Shown here piece by piece: positions 1 to 6,385 of a stretch of 18,579 nucleotides of DNA (its first letter is position 1; each line of letters starts with the position of its first letter). Source of the DNA: Chitinophagaceae bacterium. GTDB taxonomy: Bacteria; Bacteroidota; Bacteroidia; Chitinophagales; Chitinophagaceae. The translations under genes were made by a program, and so were the position numbers. The notes below the pieces were generated by a model. It saw nothing but the letters and a program-made list of their open reading frames with translations, was not told the DNA's origin and did no database searches. The stretch spans positions 1-18,579 of the forward strand of contig VIKJ01000032.1 of the NCBI GenBank assembly GCA_008080615.1. Reading direction: 5' to 3'.

Positions 1-474
1 TTTATGCATCGCAGGAGTAACAATATGGTAAGGCGCTTCTCCATCTAACTGTTGAATATATTCTCCCAAATCGGTTTCTACACTTTCTATTCCTTGTTCT
101 TCTAAATAACTGTTGAGGTGAATTTCTTCGGTTACCATGCTCTTACTTTTCACCAAAGTTTTGCATTGCTTATTTTTACAAATAGCCCCAATATAGTCCT
201 GCGCTTCTTTTGCATTTTGAGCCCATAAAACCTTGGCACCTCTAGCAGTAATTTTCCTTTCAAACTCCTCTAGGTATTTATCTAGGTTTTCAATGGCTTC
301 CCATTTTTTATTCTTTGCTGCTTCACGGGTTTGCATCAAATTAGGAAATTGTTTTTTTCCTAAAGGCACTACTGCATTGTATTTACCAATATTAAAATTG
401 ATTTTTCTGCGATGGTCTAGGTCGGCAGCTTTAATGGTACTTTTTGCAATAAAAGAGGCAGCGTGATTACTCAT
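1..474 (-). CDS. lutB: LutB-type lactate utilization iron-sulfur protein, N-terminal part (runs off left edge)
   Basis: The first 158 codons are present, read from an ATG at 474, and the frame stays open to the window edge. The product resembles LutB (YkgF/LldF family), one of the three Lut proteins known to support L-lactate oxidation in the cytoplasm. The visible part is the leading half of the LUD domain. It includes a basic N-terminal region ending near RRKINFNIG (residues 22-30), VKSKSM at 108-113, EEI at 116-118 and ETDLGEYI at 133-140, which is a typical LutB signature. The ferredoxin-like cysteine motifs expected in the C-terminal half of this family lie outside the window. The start codon sits 3 nt after the stop of the DUF3109 gene, so the two are probably translated as a coupled pair. 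lutA and lutC are not visible; they could lie further left. Family assignment is good from the motifs, but lactate as substrate is inferred. Confidence 0.85.
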   Translation of the reverse strand, partial: MSNHAASFIAKSTIKAADLDHRRKINFNIGKYNAVVPLGKKQFPNLMQTREAAKNKKWEAIENLDKYLEEFERKITARGAKVLWAQNAKEAQDYIGAICKNKQCKTLVKSKSMVTEEIHLNSYLEEQGIESVETDLGEYIQQLDGEAPYHIVTPAMHK

Positions 475-477
475 GAT

Positions 478-1062
478 TTATTTCTTATTCATATGTGCCG
501 CAGTGGCAGACAAAGTGTTATAAAATTCTTCCCCATATTTTCTAATCAATGCTTCTTTTAGAAATTCATAAACAGGTACTTTTAATTTCTTTCCCAAATT
601 GCATCCACATTTACAAAGGTCTTCTCTAGGTTGATAATTTACATATTCAACATCTGGATCGCGTTTGCTCTTTTTAACCAGTATGGGAAAAAGATGACAA
701 CTCACTGGCTTTTTCCAATCTAGTTTTCCATCATTATATGCTTGCTCAATGCCGCACTTAATAATACCCATTTCATCTTTTAATCCATATGCACAAATAG
801 CTCCATCAATAGTTGGGGTTACCCATCCAAACTCTTGATCAAACACATATTTGCCCGACCGTTTTACTTCAGCAATGCCTTCCTTAGTCATATAAGGTTT
901 AATTACTTCGTAAAACTCATCTAACTTTTTCAATTCCCACATTTCCATAGGGGCGCCAGCATCTCCATCTTCGCAACATCCACCCTTACATTTATTTAAA
1001 TCACAAACAAATTGTTCTTCAATTACTTCATCGCTAACAAGAACATGATCAATTGCTATCAT
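478..1062 (-). CDS. DUF3109 family cysteine-rich protein
   Basis: This is a 194-residue soluble protein with no signal peptide or membrane segment. I recognise it as the DUF3109 family, common in Bacteroidota and without an established function. It has ten cysteines: C20, C25, C29 and C30 in a C-x4-C-x3-CC arrangement, then C90, C103 and C122 (in SCHLFP), and C150, C152 and C154 in a CxCxC cluster. The pattern recalls YkgJ/UPF0153-type proteins, which are thought to bind zinc or an iron-sulfur cluster, so a metal centre is likely but unproven. The length fits the family. It lies 44 nt downstream of gldD and ends only 3 nt before the lutB start. A redox or metal-related partnership with the Fe-S protein LutB is possible, but rests only on this tight spacing. 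Confidence 0.85.
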   Translation of the reverse strand: MIAIDHVLVSDEVIEEQFVCDLNKCKGGCCEDGDAGAPMEMWELKKLDEFYEVIKPYMTKEGIAEVKRSGKYVFDQEFGWVTPTIDGAICAYGLKDEMGIIKCGIEQAYNDGKLDWKKPVSCHLFPILVKKSKRDPDVEYVNYQPREDLCKCGCNLGKKLKVPVYEFLKEALIRKYGEEFYNTLSATAAHMNKK

Positions 1063-1106
1063 GGTAAAAAACTATTTAAGTAAAGATAGGCGAATAATTA
1101 ACTGGC

Positions 1107-1718
1107 TTATTGGTTACGCCATTTAAAACTATTGATTAAATGTTTAACATCTTCTATCAAGAACTGGTTCACTATGCCCAAAGAATCTGCGTTGGGTGCT
1201 GCATCAAAATACAGTGCTCCTCGCAGAAAATGACGCGTAGAATCGGTTAAAAAAAATTGATTGGCCGTTGCTACATTTCCTCCTACAGTAAAAAACACCC
1301 CATTGATATTGTTATTGGTAGAAATTAAAGAGTCATCTATTGAATATGCTTTAGATGTATGTTTACCCGTTAAAGCAAAAGCATGCTTTATCAAGGTATC
1401 GAACCTATTCTTTCCAATTTCTTTGTAACTCACATAAATTCTACCATTAAACTGTGGAAAATTGATGTTGATCCACCATGGATTTTCGGTGGTTTCACCA
1501 AAGAAAGTACTGTCTCTACCAATATTGGCATACACTGGATACTCAAAAGTATAAGGATAGCCCGGTTGATTAAATACTTGGTATTTTTTTTCGGGGAAAG
1601 GAATGGCAAAATAACCAGTAGGCTTGGGAGTGAATGCGCTATTACAAGAAGCTAAACCAAGCCCAATCAAAACAGCAAATAAAATGACTATAGTTGATAG
1701 CCGCCCCCAATTCCTCAT
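1107..1718 (-). CDS. gldD: Gliding motility lipoprotein GldD
   Basis: GldD is a lipoprotein required for gliding motility in Flavobacterium-type Bacteroidota and is associated with the type IX secretion/gliding machinery. I chose the ATG at 1718 (203 residues) over a TTG seven codons upstream at 1739. The ATG gives a standard lipoprotein signal: MRNWGR, a hydrophobic stretch, and the lipobox LASC with the lipidated cysteine at residue 25. Family hallmarks follow in order: PKPTGYFAIPFPEKKY, YPYTFEYP, WWININFPQFNGRIYVSYK, GKHTSKA, a GGN turn, QFFLTDSTRHFLRGALYF, and a closing INSFKWRNQ. Nothing is missing. It follows gldE closely (33 nt from the gldE stop to this ATG), matching the known gldE-gldD pairing, so the two are very likely co-transcribed. 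GldD presence does not prove gliding, since many non-gliding relatives keep the gene. Confidence 0.93.
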   Translation of the reverse strand: MRNWGRLSTIVILFAVLIGLGLASCNSAFTPKPTGYFAIPFPEKKYQVFNQPGYPYTFEYPVYANIGRDSTFFGETTENPWWININFPQFNGRIYVSYKEIGKNRFDTLIKHAFALTGKHTSKAYSIDDSLISTNNNINGVFFTVGGNVATANQFFLTDSTRHFLRGALYFDAAPNADSLGIVNQFLIEDVKHLINSFKWRNQ

Positions 1719-1751
1719 GCTAAATCCTAAATTAAACAAATGAACAATGCA

Positions 1752-3098
1752 CTAATCCTCTTCGGTTTTGTCTTTGATGGTAACCTTAATTTTATTGATT
1801 CTGTTTTTTTCTACTTCCAACACAGTAAAGTCGAAACTTGCTATACCAACCACCGTAGTAGGAATAGGAATTTCTCCGGCAATTTCTAAAACTAAACCAG
1901 CCAGTGAATCACTTTCTCCTCTATAGGCATCAAATGTTTCAGCAGCCAACCCCATCACTTTGCACACATCGTTGATCATGGTTTTGCCTTCGAATATAAA
2001 ATTGAGGTCATCAATTTTTTTATGCCCATCTTCTTCTTCATCAAATTCATCGGTAATGTCTCCAATAATTTCTTCTAAGATATCTTCTAGTGTAACAATA
2101 CCACTGGTTCCGCCAAACTCATCTACTACTACAGCAAAATGTATGCGCTTGGCCTGGAATTCATTTAATAAATCATCTATCAATTTTTGTTCATGTACAA
2201 AATAAGTAGGCCTTAATAAACTGCGCCAATTAAAATCATCAGGATGATCTAAAAATGGAAGCAGGTCTTTGGTGTGAATCATTCCTACTACATTATCCAA
2301 GCCTTCCTTATATACTGGTAATCGGCTATAATGCAAGTCTCGTACTATATTCACTAATTCAATAAAAGTAATTTCCTCATCCACTCCATGCACATCTACA
2401 CGGGTTTTCATAATCTGCTTCACCGTAATATTGCCAAACTTTACAATCCCTTTTAATATATTTTTTTCATTTTCAGAAGCTGCATTGTCGGTGGTAATAT
2501 CTATTGCATGATCTAATTCCTGTAAACTATATGCACCAGATACACTGGAAGAAAGTTTGCGTTCAATCACATCGGAATATTTTACCAATCGTTTACTTAA
2601 GCCCGAAGTGAGGTAGGTTATTATTTGAATGATGCCACCAAAATCTTTTGCATACCGAATATTGTTTTGTGTGGCCAGTACTTTTGGCATCACTTCTCCA
2701 AACAATACCAATATAAAAGACACACTCAATACTTTTATTAAAAACTCAACCCATACTGCATTAAACTGCTCAAAGTTGAATAAATCATCAATCAATAAAT
2801 TAGAAATGATGATGATACTGATATTAATAAAGCTATTGGCTATAAGCAAGGAGCCCAATAAATTTTTGGGTTCTTCTAGTAGATCTACAATTCGTTGATA
2901 AGGTGGTTGTTGCTTAGATCTTAATATGTTAATGTCCTTATGCGTTAGCGAAAAGAAAGCTACTTCGGCCCCCGATAATACAAATGATAAAAAGAGTAAA
3001 AAGAAAAGCACCATGATAAGTACAGTTGTACCCTGTGCTTGCAAAACAGATAATAAATAAACAGTAGATAAAAATTCAGTAACCGAGTGATAATCCAA
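1752..3098 (-). CDS. gldE: Gliding motility-associated protein GldE (CNNM/CBS/CorC-HlyC family)
   Basis: This is a 448-residue integral membrane protein of the hemolysin-like CorC/HlyC (CNNM) superfamily. Because it directly precedes gldD it is assigned as GldE. Domains in order: an N-terminal CNNM/DUF21 transmembrane region to roughly residue 190, with the conserved SGAEVAFFSL at about 42-51; a CBS pair at about 225-350, including HYSRLPVY, GMIHTKDLL and the second-CBS core VVVDEFGGTSGIVTLEDILEEI; and a C-terminal CorC_HlyC domain to the end. Relatives act in divalent-cation handling. In Flavobacterium, GldE is reported to overlap functionally with GldD. The only start that keeps the first membrane helix whole is a TTG at 3098. 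An in-frame stop lies five codons upstream, and the next ATG, codon 29, falls inside the helix. A candidate -7 element lies just upstream at 3131-3138. Confidence 0.93.
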   Translation of the reverse strand: MDYHSVTEFLSTVYLLSVLQAQGTTVLIMVLFFLLFLSFVLSGAEVAFFSLTHKDINILRSKQQPPYQRIVDLLEEPKNLLGSLLIANSFINISIIIISNLLIDDLFNFEQFNAVWVEFLIKVLSVSFILVLFGEVMPKVLATQNNIRYAKDFGGIIQIITYLTSGLSKRLVKYSDVIERKLSSSVSGAYSLQELDHAIDITTDNAASENEKNILKGIVKFGNITVKQIMKTRVDVHGVDEEITFIELVNIVRDLHYSRLPVYKEGLDNVVGMIHTKDLLPFLDHPDDFNWRSLLRPTYFVHEQKLIDDLLNEFQAKRIHFAVVVDEFGGTSGIVTLEDILEEIIGDITDEFDEEEDGHKKIDDLNFIFEGKTMINDVCKVMGLAAETFDAYRGESDSLAGLVLEIAGEIPIPTTVVGIASFDFTVLEVEKNRINKIKVTIKDKTEED

Positions 3099-3130
3099 AG
3101 CTTGGTATTTTAGTTAACAAATCAGAAACA

Positions 3131-3138
3131 CAAAATTA
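3131..3138 (-). promoter_or_regulatory. Candidate -7 promoter element for gldE-gldD
   Basis: On the minus strand this octamer reads TAATTTTG, an exact match to the Bacteroidota -7 consensus TAnnTTTG. It would start transcription near 3124 and give a leader of about 25 nt before the gldE TTG codon, which also supports that start. No clear TTTG is seen at the expected -33 position, so this is a weak call. Confidence 0.35.
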
Positions 3139-3244
3139 TCGTTTCTCTATTTAATAATTCATCTCTTTATCATTTTCACTTCTCCTTACTAGCATCTTTG
3201 TGCTAAATACACATGAATTGCTTTATCCTTTTGCAGCGCTTTCA

Positions 3245-3673
3245 TCAAAATGGAAGTGATTCTCCTGGTTCGGATAAATTAGGAGGAACATCTCCAAATC
3301 CGTCCATTCCATCACCCATTATTGAACCACTTGCGCCATCTGCACGCTTATCTAACATAATCAAATTGTCTCCCACCACTTCAGTTGCAAATTTCTTATT
3401 CCCTTCTTTATCTTCCCAACTTCTGGTACGTAATCTCCCTTCTACATAAATTAAACTCCCCTTATGTAAAAATTTCTGTGCTAGTTCTGCCAAACCTCTC
3501 CAAAGTACAACAGTATGCCACTCTGTTTGTGAAACCAACTTGCCTGTTCGGTCTTTATAGGTTTCAGTAGTTGCAAGTGGAAATTTTGCTACTGCAATAT
3601 TGCCTTCTAAATGTTGCACATCTGGATCTTTACCCAAATTGCCTATCAACATTACCTTATTTACACCTCTCAT
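3245..3673 (-). CDS. ssb: Single-stranded DNA-binding protein Ssb
   Basis: This 142-residue protein coats single-stranded DNA during replication, recombination and repair. The OB fold spans about residues 1-107: it opens MRGVNKVMLIGNLGKDPDV, has the conserved FPLATTETYKD and TEWHTVVLWRGLAELA blocks, then GSLIYVEGRLRTRSWED. A short glycine-rich linker leads to the C-terminal tip, which normally recruits partner proteins. Here the tip is GESLPF rather than the common DDLPF/DDIPF. The terminal hydrophobic LPF is kept but the acidic content just before it is low. The start is an ATG at 3673. It lies between mutY (86 nt upstream) and gldE (146 nt downstream), an arrangement conserved in Bacteroidota. 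Confidence 0.96.
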   Translation of the reverse strand: MRGVNKVMLIGNLGKDPDVQHLEGNIAVAKFPLATTETYKDRTGKLVSQTEWHTVVLWRGLAELAQKFLHKGSLIYVEGRLRTRSWEDKEGNKKFATEVVGDNLIMLDKRADGASGSIMGDGMDGFGDVPPNLSEPGESLPF

Positions 3674-3759
3674 AATAGAAAATTTTAGGTAGTTAGGGGA
3701 TGCTTCTTAAAAATACCTATTTTTTTGAAGATTCAATTGGTTAATAAAAAAATATCAAT

Positions 3760-4860
3760 TTAATTAACACCGTTTAAATAGGCAGTAATGAACCTAGGAA
3801 ATGCCAATTGATTGGCCTGCTTAGCACTTACCCAACTTAAGCCCTTTAGTGATTCAGGAATTTGAGTCAGTTCTATTTCAATAAATAGGCCATTGATGAG
3901 TTGATGGGTAAGTTGTTGTTTTTGAGGGGCAGAAATAGAAGTAATGGTAGCCTTTTTGATACCTAATTGTGTTTGAAGCCATTCTTCAATAATGGGTGGG
4001 CTCCAATGAATGGATTTAGTGGATTCTACCAAATAAAACTCATGCAAGCCCTGCCAAATATCTTTGTTTACGCGCTGTGTGATGCCCACCGATTGTTGAT
4101 GCTTAAATACAAAATAGTACAACCACCTGGTTTTTTTTAGGATGGTTTTAGATTTTACAGGCAATATGTTTACTGTACCCATTTTTAGGGCAACGCAGTT
4201 TTTTTGCAGGGCACATGTAGCGCATGCAGGCAATGCTGGTTTACAAATAGTAGCCCCAAAATCCATGATGGCCTGATTGTATAATCCAGGTGCATTTTTA
4301 GCCAATAACGCATTGGCGATGCCCGTAAATTGCTGTTTGCCTGCCAATGTATCGGTAGCTTCCTCAATCCCAAAATAACGGGCAATCACCCTAAACACAT
4401 TGCCATCCAATACGGCATGAGGCAGGTTAAATGCAAAAGAAGCAATGGCAGCAGCAGTATAAGGACCTACCCCTTTTAATTGCAAAAGCGCAGTATAATC
4501 TGCAGGGAATACGCCTCCCAACTCAAATGCTACATATCTAGCAGTTACTAGTAAATTGCGGCACCTACTATAATAACCTAATCCCTCCCATAATTTAAAT
4601 ACCGTTTCGTCTTTTGCTTGGGCCAACTGCACTACGGTGGGATATTTCTCTACAAATCGATTAAAATAAGCCAATCCCTGATCTACCCTTGTTTGCTGTA
4701 AAATCACTTCACTCAACCATATCTTATAAGGGTCTTTTTCCCCTTTCCAAGGCATTTTGCGGGTATTTTGGTGTTGATTCCAATGCATCAATTGCTTAGT
4801 AAAGACCTTATATTGGTCTTTTGAAGGTAGATTGGGGGTATTTTTAACAGATTTAGGCAA
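3760..4860 (-). CDS. mutY: A/G-specific adenine glycosylase MutY
   Basis: MutY removes adenine mispaired with 8-oxoguanine in base excision repair. Visible features (366-residue numbering): the WLSEVILQQTRV block with catalytic Glu51; the helix-hairpin-helix LQLKGVGPYTAAAIASF at 127-142; VLDGNVFRV with catalytic Asp152; NQAIMDFGA at 195-203; and the [4Fe-4S] cysteines C206, C213, C216 and C222 in the C-x6-C-x2-C-x5-C pattern. The remainder, from about 240, is the divergent NUDIX-like domain that reads 8-oxoG. Length is normal. The start is uncertain: TTG at 4860 is the first possible start after an in-frame stop, and the internal TTG24/ATG25 would trim the first helix closely. It is transcribed divergently from HU across 162 nt and precedes ssb on the same strand. 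Confidence 0.96.
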   Translation of the reverse strand: MPKSVKNTPNLPSKDQYKVFTKQLMHWNQHQNTRKMPWKGEKDPYKIWLSEVILQQTRVDQGLAYFNRFVEKYPTVVQLAQAKDETVFKLWEGLGYYSRCRNLLVTARYVAFELGGVFPADYTALLQLKGVGPYTAAAIASFAFNLPHAVLDGNVFRVIARYFGIEEATDTLAGKQQFTGIANALLAKNAPGLYNQAIMDFGATICKPALPACATCALQKNCVALKMGTVNILPVKSKTILKKTRWLYYFVFKHQQSVGITQRVNKDIWQGLHEFYLVESTKSIHWSPPIIEEWLQTQLGIKKATITSISAPQKQQLTHQLINGLFIEIELTQIPESLKGLSWVSAKQANQLAFPRFITAYLNGVN

Positions 4861-5022
4861 TTTTTGTGTGGATTGTTAAATATATAATCAATTTTACAAC
4901 TGTAAGTGATTGAATTATTTGGTGAATGGGGAATAAATTGTTTAAAATAGTTATATCTTTCTTGTGTAATTCAATCTTTTTAATTTACTTTAAGTAGCAA
5001 AATTGATACAAAATCATTTAAA
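4861..5022. promoter_or_regulatory. Divergent mutY / HU intergenic region with a small dyad
   Basis: This 162-nt AT-rich gap must hold promoters for mutY (leftward) and HU (rightward). A dyad at 4888-4913 has outer arms TCAAT and ATTGA and inner arms TTAC and GTAA around AACT, with unequal internal loops; it could be an operator or a chance symmetry. For HU the best -7-like strings are TATCTTTC at 4954-4961 and TACTTTAA at 4986-4993, the latter 21 nt after a TTG at 4962-4964. Neither matches the consensus fully, so no promoter is assigned firmly. Confidence 0.3.
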
Positions 5023-5307
5023 ATGAGAAAATCTGATCTCATCAATAATATTTCTGAAAAAACCGGCATCCCAAAAGTGGATGTGTTGGTTACTTTAGAA
5101 ACCATGTTTAAAGAGGTAAAAGAGAGCCTATCACAGGGCCAAAACATATATATACGTGGGTTTGGAAGCTTTATTACTAAAAAGAGAGCTGCTAAAATTG
5201 GTCGTAATATTAAAAAGAATATCGCTGTAGAAATTCCTGAACATTTTATTCCCGCCTTTAAGCCTGCTAAAGAATTTGTAAGTGAAGTAAAAAGCAAGCG
5301 TAAGTAA
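5023..5307 (+). CDS. HU/IHF family DNA-binding protein
   Basis: This is a 94-residue nucleoid protein of the HU/IHF family, which binds and bends DNA as a dimer. It starts MRKSDLINNISEKTGIPKVDV, as the family does. The dimer-core strand IYIRGFGSFITKKRAAKIGRN is present at about 44-64, and the DNA-contacting arm ends in EIPEHFIPAFKPAKEF at about 72-87. The usual GRNPKTGE arm motif is replaced by GRNIKKNIAVEI, a common variant in Bacteroidota, and the tail is lysine-rich. It begins a plus-strand group with the TPR protein and rng, divergent from mutY. The TPR start follows its stop by 29 nt, so the two may be co-transcribed. HU and IHF subunits cannot be separated by sequence inspection here, so no symbol is given. 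Confidence 0.95.
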   Translation: MRKSDLINNISEKTGIPKVDVLVTLETMFKEVKESLSQGQNIYIRGFGSFITKKRAAKIGRNIKKNIAVEIPEHFIPAFKPAKEFVSEVKSKRK

Positions 5308-5309
5308 GC

Positions 5310-5317
5310 TACCTTTG
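5310..5317 (+). promoter_or_regulatory. Candidate -7 promoter element for the TPR gene
   Basis: The octamer TACCTTTG matches the Bacteroidota -7 consensus TAnnTTTG exactly and sits 19 nt before the GTG start of the TPR gene, giving a short leader. No TTTG lies at the usual -33 distance; the nearest is at 5275-5278, which is too far. It may be an internal promoter that supplements read-through from HU. Confidence 0.4.
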
Positions 5318-5336
5318 CAAAAAAGAGATTAGCTAA

Positions 5337-6191
5337 GTGAAAAAACAACAATTTATTTTTGCCGCCATATCTTTAGTGATATGCTTAGGATTGTATTTTG
5401 GTGGAAGAACCGTTCCCATTAAAACCAATGCAGCGCATACTGAAGGAGATGGCCATGACCATTCTGCTGAAAAAATAGACTTTAGAAAAAATATTTTAGC
5501 AGAAGCGCTTGCAAAAATTACCCCTCAACAGGCCCAAAGAATTAATGCATTAGAAAATTCAGTAATAAGAGGAGACGTAAAAGAACAGCAAATTCACGTT
5601 TATCATCAGCTTGCCAGGTTCTGGAAAGACTCAGCTGGTTTATTTGAACCCTATGCTTATTATAATGCAGAAGCTTCTAAGTTGGAAAATTCTGAAAAAA
5701 GCCTCACCTTTGCCGCCCGCTTGTTTTTAGACAGACTAATGGCAACGGAACAACCATCCATGCAAACCTGGTTGGCAAGTAACGCAAAAGTTCTTTTAGA
5801 GAGTGCTCTTAAAATCAATCCTGCAAATGATTCTAGCAAGATTGGCTTGGGTGCCTGTTATATATTTGGAAACCTTAGCAGTAACCCAATGGAGGGTATA
5901 TTACCAATTAGGGAAGTGGCACAACGCAACCCCAATAATGTATACGCACAGATGGTGTTGGGCTTAGGTGGCAAAAAAAGTGGTCAATTTGACAAAGCAA
6001 TTGAACGATTTCAAGCTGTTTTAAAAGTAGATCCACAAAATGTTGAAGCAGTATTTCATATTGCCGAATCATATGACCAGAAGGGAGATAAAACCAATGC
6101 CATTGTTTATTACGAAAAAGCAAAGCAAATGGTAAATATCCCTGAAGCAAAAGTAGAATTGGAAAAAAGAATCACAGAGTTGAGAAAATAA
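5337..6191 (+). CDS. Membrane-anchored tetratricopeptide repeat protein
   Basis: This is a 284-residue protein starting at a GTG codon (MKKQQF). A hydrophobic segment at about residues 6-22 is an uncleaved anchor or signal sequence, so the rest is expected to face the periplasm. A short His/Asp-rich stretch (GDGHDHS, 37-43) follows it. The C-terminal half carries tetratricopeptide-like helices, clearest at about 170-265 (SGQFDKAIERFQAVLKVDPQN followed by GDKTNAIVYYEKAKQM). TPR domains act as protein-interaction scaffolds, and no catalytic motif is visible. The gene lies between HU and rng; from memory, a TPR protein occupies this slot in related Chitinophagaceae. A link to RNA processing or nucleoid organisation would be guesswork. 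A strong hairpin begins 15 nt after the stop. Confidence 0.85.
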   Translation: MKKQQFIFAAISLVICLGLYFGGRTVPIKTNAAHTEGDGHDHSAEKIDFRKNILAEALAKITPQQAQRINALENSVIRGDVKEQQIHVYHQLARFWKDSAGLFEPYAYYNAEASKLENSEKSLTFAARLFLDRLMATEQPSMQTWLASNAKVLLESALKINPANDSSKIGLGACYIFGNLSSNPMEGILPIREVAQRNPNNVYAQMVLGLGGKKSGQFDKAIERFQAVLKVDPQNVEAVFHIAESYDQKGDKTNAIVYYEKAKQMVNIPEAKVELEKRITELRK

Positions 6192-6206
6192 ATTATTGTT
6201 TAACTA

Positions 6207-6239
6207 TAAATGCACTGCACCAAAAGTGCGGTGCATTTA
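6207..6239 (+). terminator. Hairpin terminator-like structure after the TPR gene
   Basis: A near-perfect inverted repeat: 14-nt arms at 6207-6220 and 6226-6239, with one G-U wobble, enclose a 5-nt CAAAA loop. It begins 15 nt after the TPR stop codon. There is no T-run after it, so it may act as an mRNA 3'-end stabiliser or a Rho-assisted terminator rather than a textbook intrinsic one. Confidence 0.6.
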
Positions 6240-6243
6240 ATAC

Positions 6244-6337
6244 TTATCTACACACTGTCGCTGAGTTCCCTGCTGCAACTTTACTTCCTTTCCTTCCTTC
6301 CTTCGCTGCAGCGACGTTTTATAGAGTAAGTAGATGG
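6244..6337. other. Structured, pyrimidine-rich non-coding block of unknown role
   Basis: Between the TPR hairpin and rng lies about 95 nt with a composition unlike its surroundings. GTCGCTG (6257-6263) pairs with CAGCGAC (6309-6315), and outer arms ATCTAC (6246-6251) and GTAGAT (6330-6335) can pair around it. Inside are a 21-nt all-pyrimidine tract of CCTT-like units (6284-6304) and a 10-bp palindrome, CGCTGCAGCG (6304-6313). It could be the 5' region of rng mRNA, a small RNA, or a dispersed intergenic repeat; only one copy is present in this window. Confidence 0.4.
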
Positions 6338-6350
6338 TCACTTCCTGCAA

Positions 6351-6380
6351 TTGGGATAGTGAATTTGTATTTTAAAGTTG
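6351..6380 (+). promoter_or_regulatory. Candidate promoter for rng
   Basis: TTG at 6351-6353 is followed after 19 nt by TAAAGTTG (6373-6380), one mismatch from TAnnTTTG. The predicted start of transcription falls at about the GTG codon at 6386, so the message would be nearly leaderless. That makes the call doubtful. Confidence 0.25.
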
Positions 6381-6385
6381 CCATT

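Noticed and set aside
3166..3244. Tiny frame MIKR on the minus strand after a strong AAGGAG sequence downstream of ssb
   Set aside because: Four codons followed by a stop, with no leader-peptide logic before gldE; the purine-rich string is probably chance.
3674..3759. TAGGTA/TACCTA inverted repeat between mutY and ssb as a terminator
   Set aside because: Only 6 bp with a loop of about 20 nt, and no extension of the stem; too weak to support.
4980..5351. A 123-codon minus-strand frame opposite HU
   Set aside because: It lies wholly opposite a clear HU gene and its residues match no known pattern; it is a complementary-strand shadow.
6284..6304. CCTT-like tandem repeat as a phase-variable tract
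   Set aside because: It is non-coding, imperfect and only about five units long, and it does not overlap a recognisable promoter spacer, so phase control cannot be supported.
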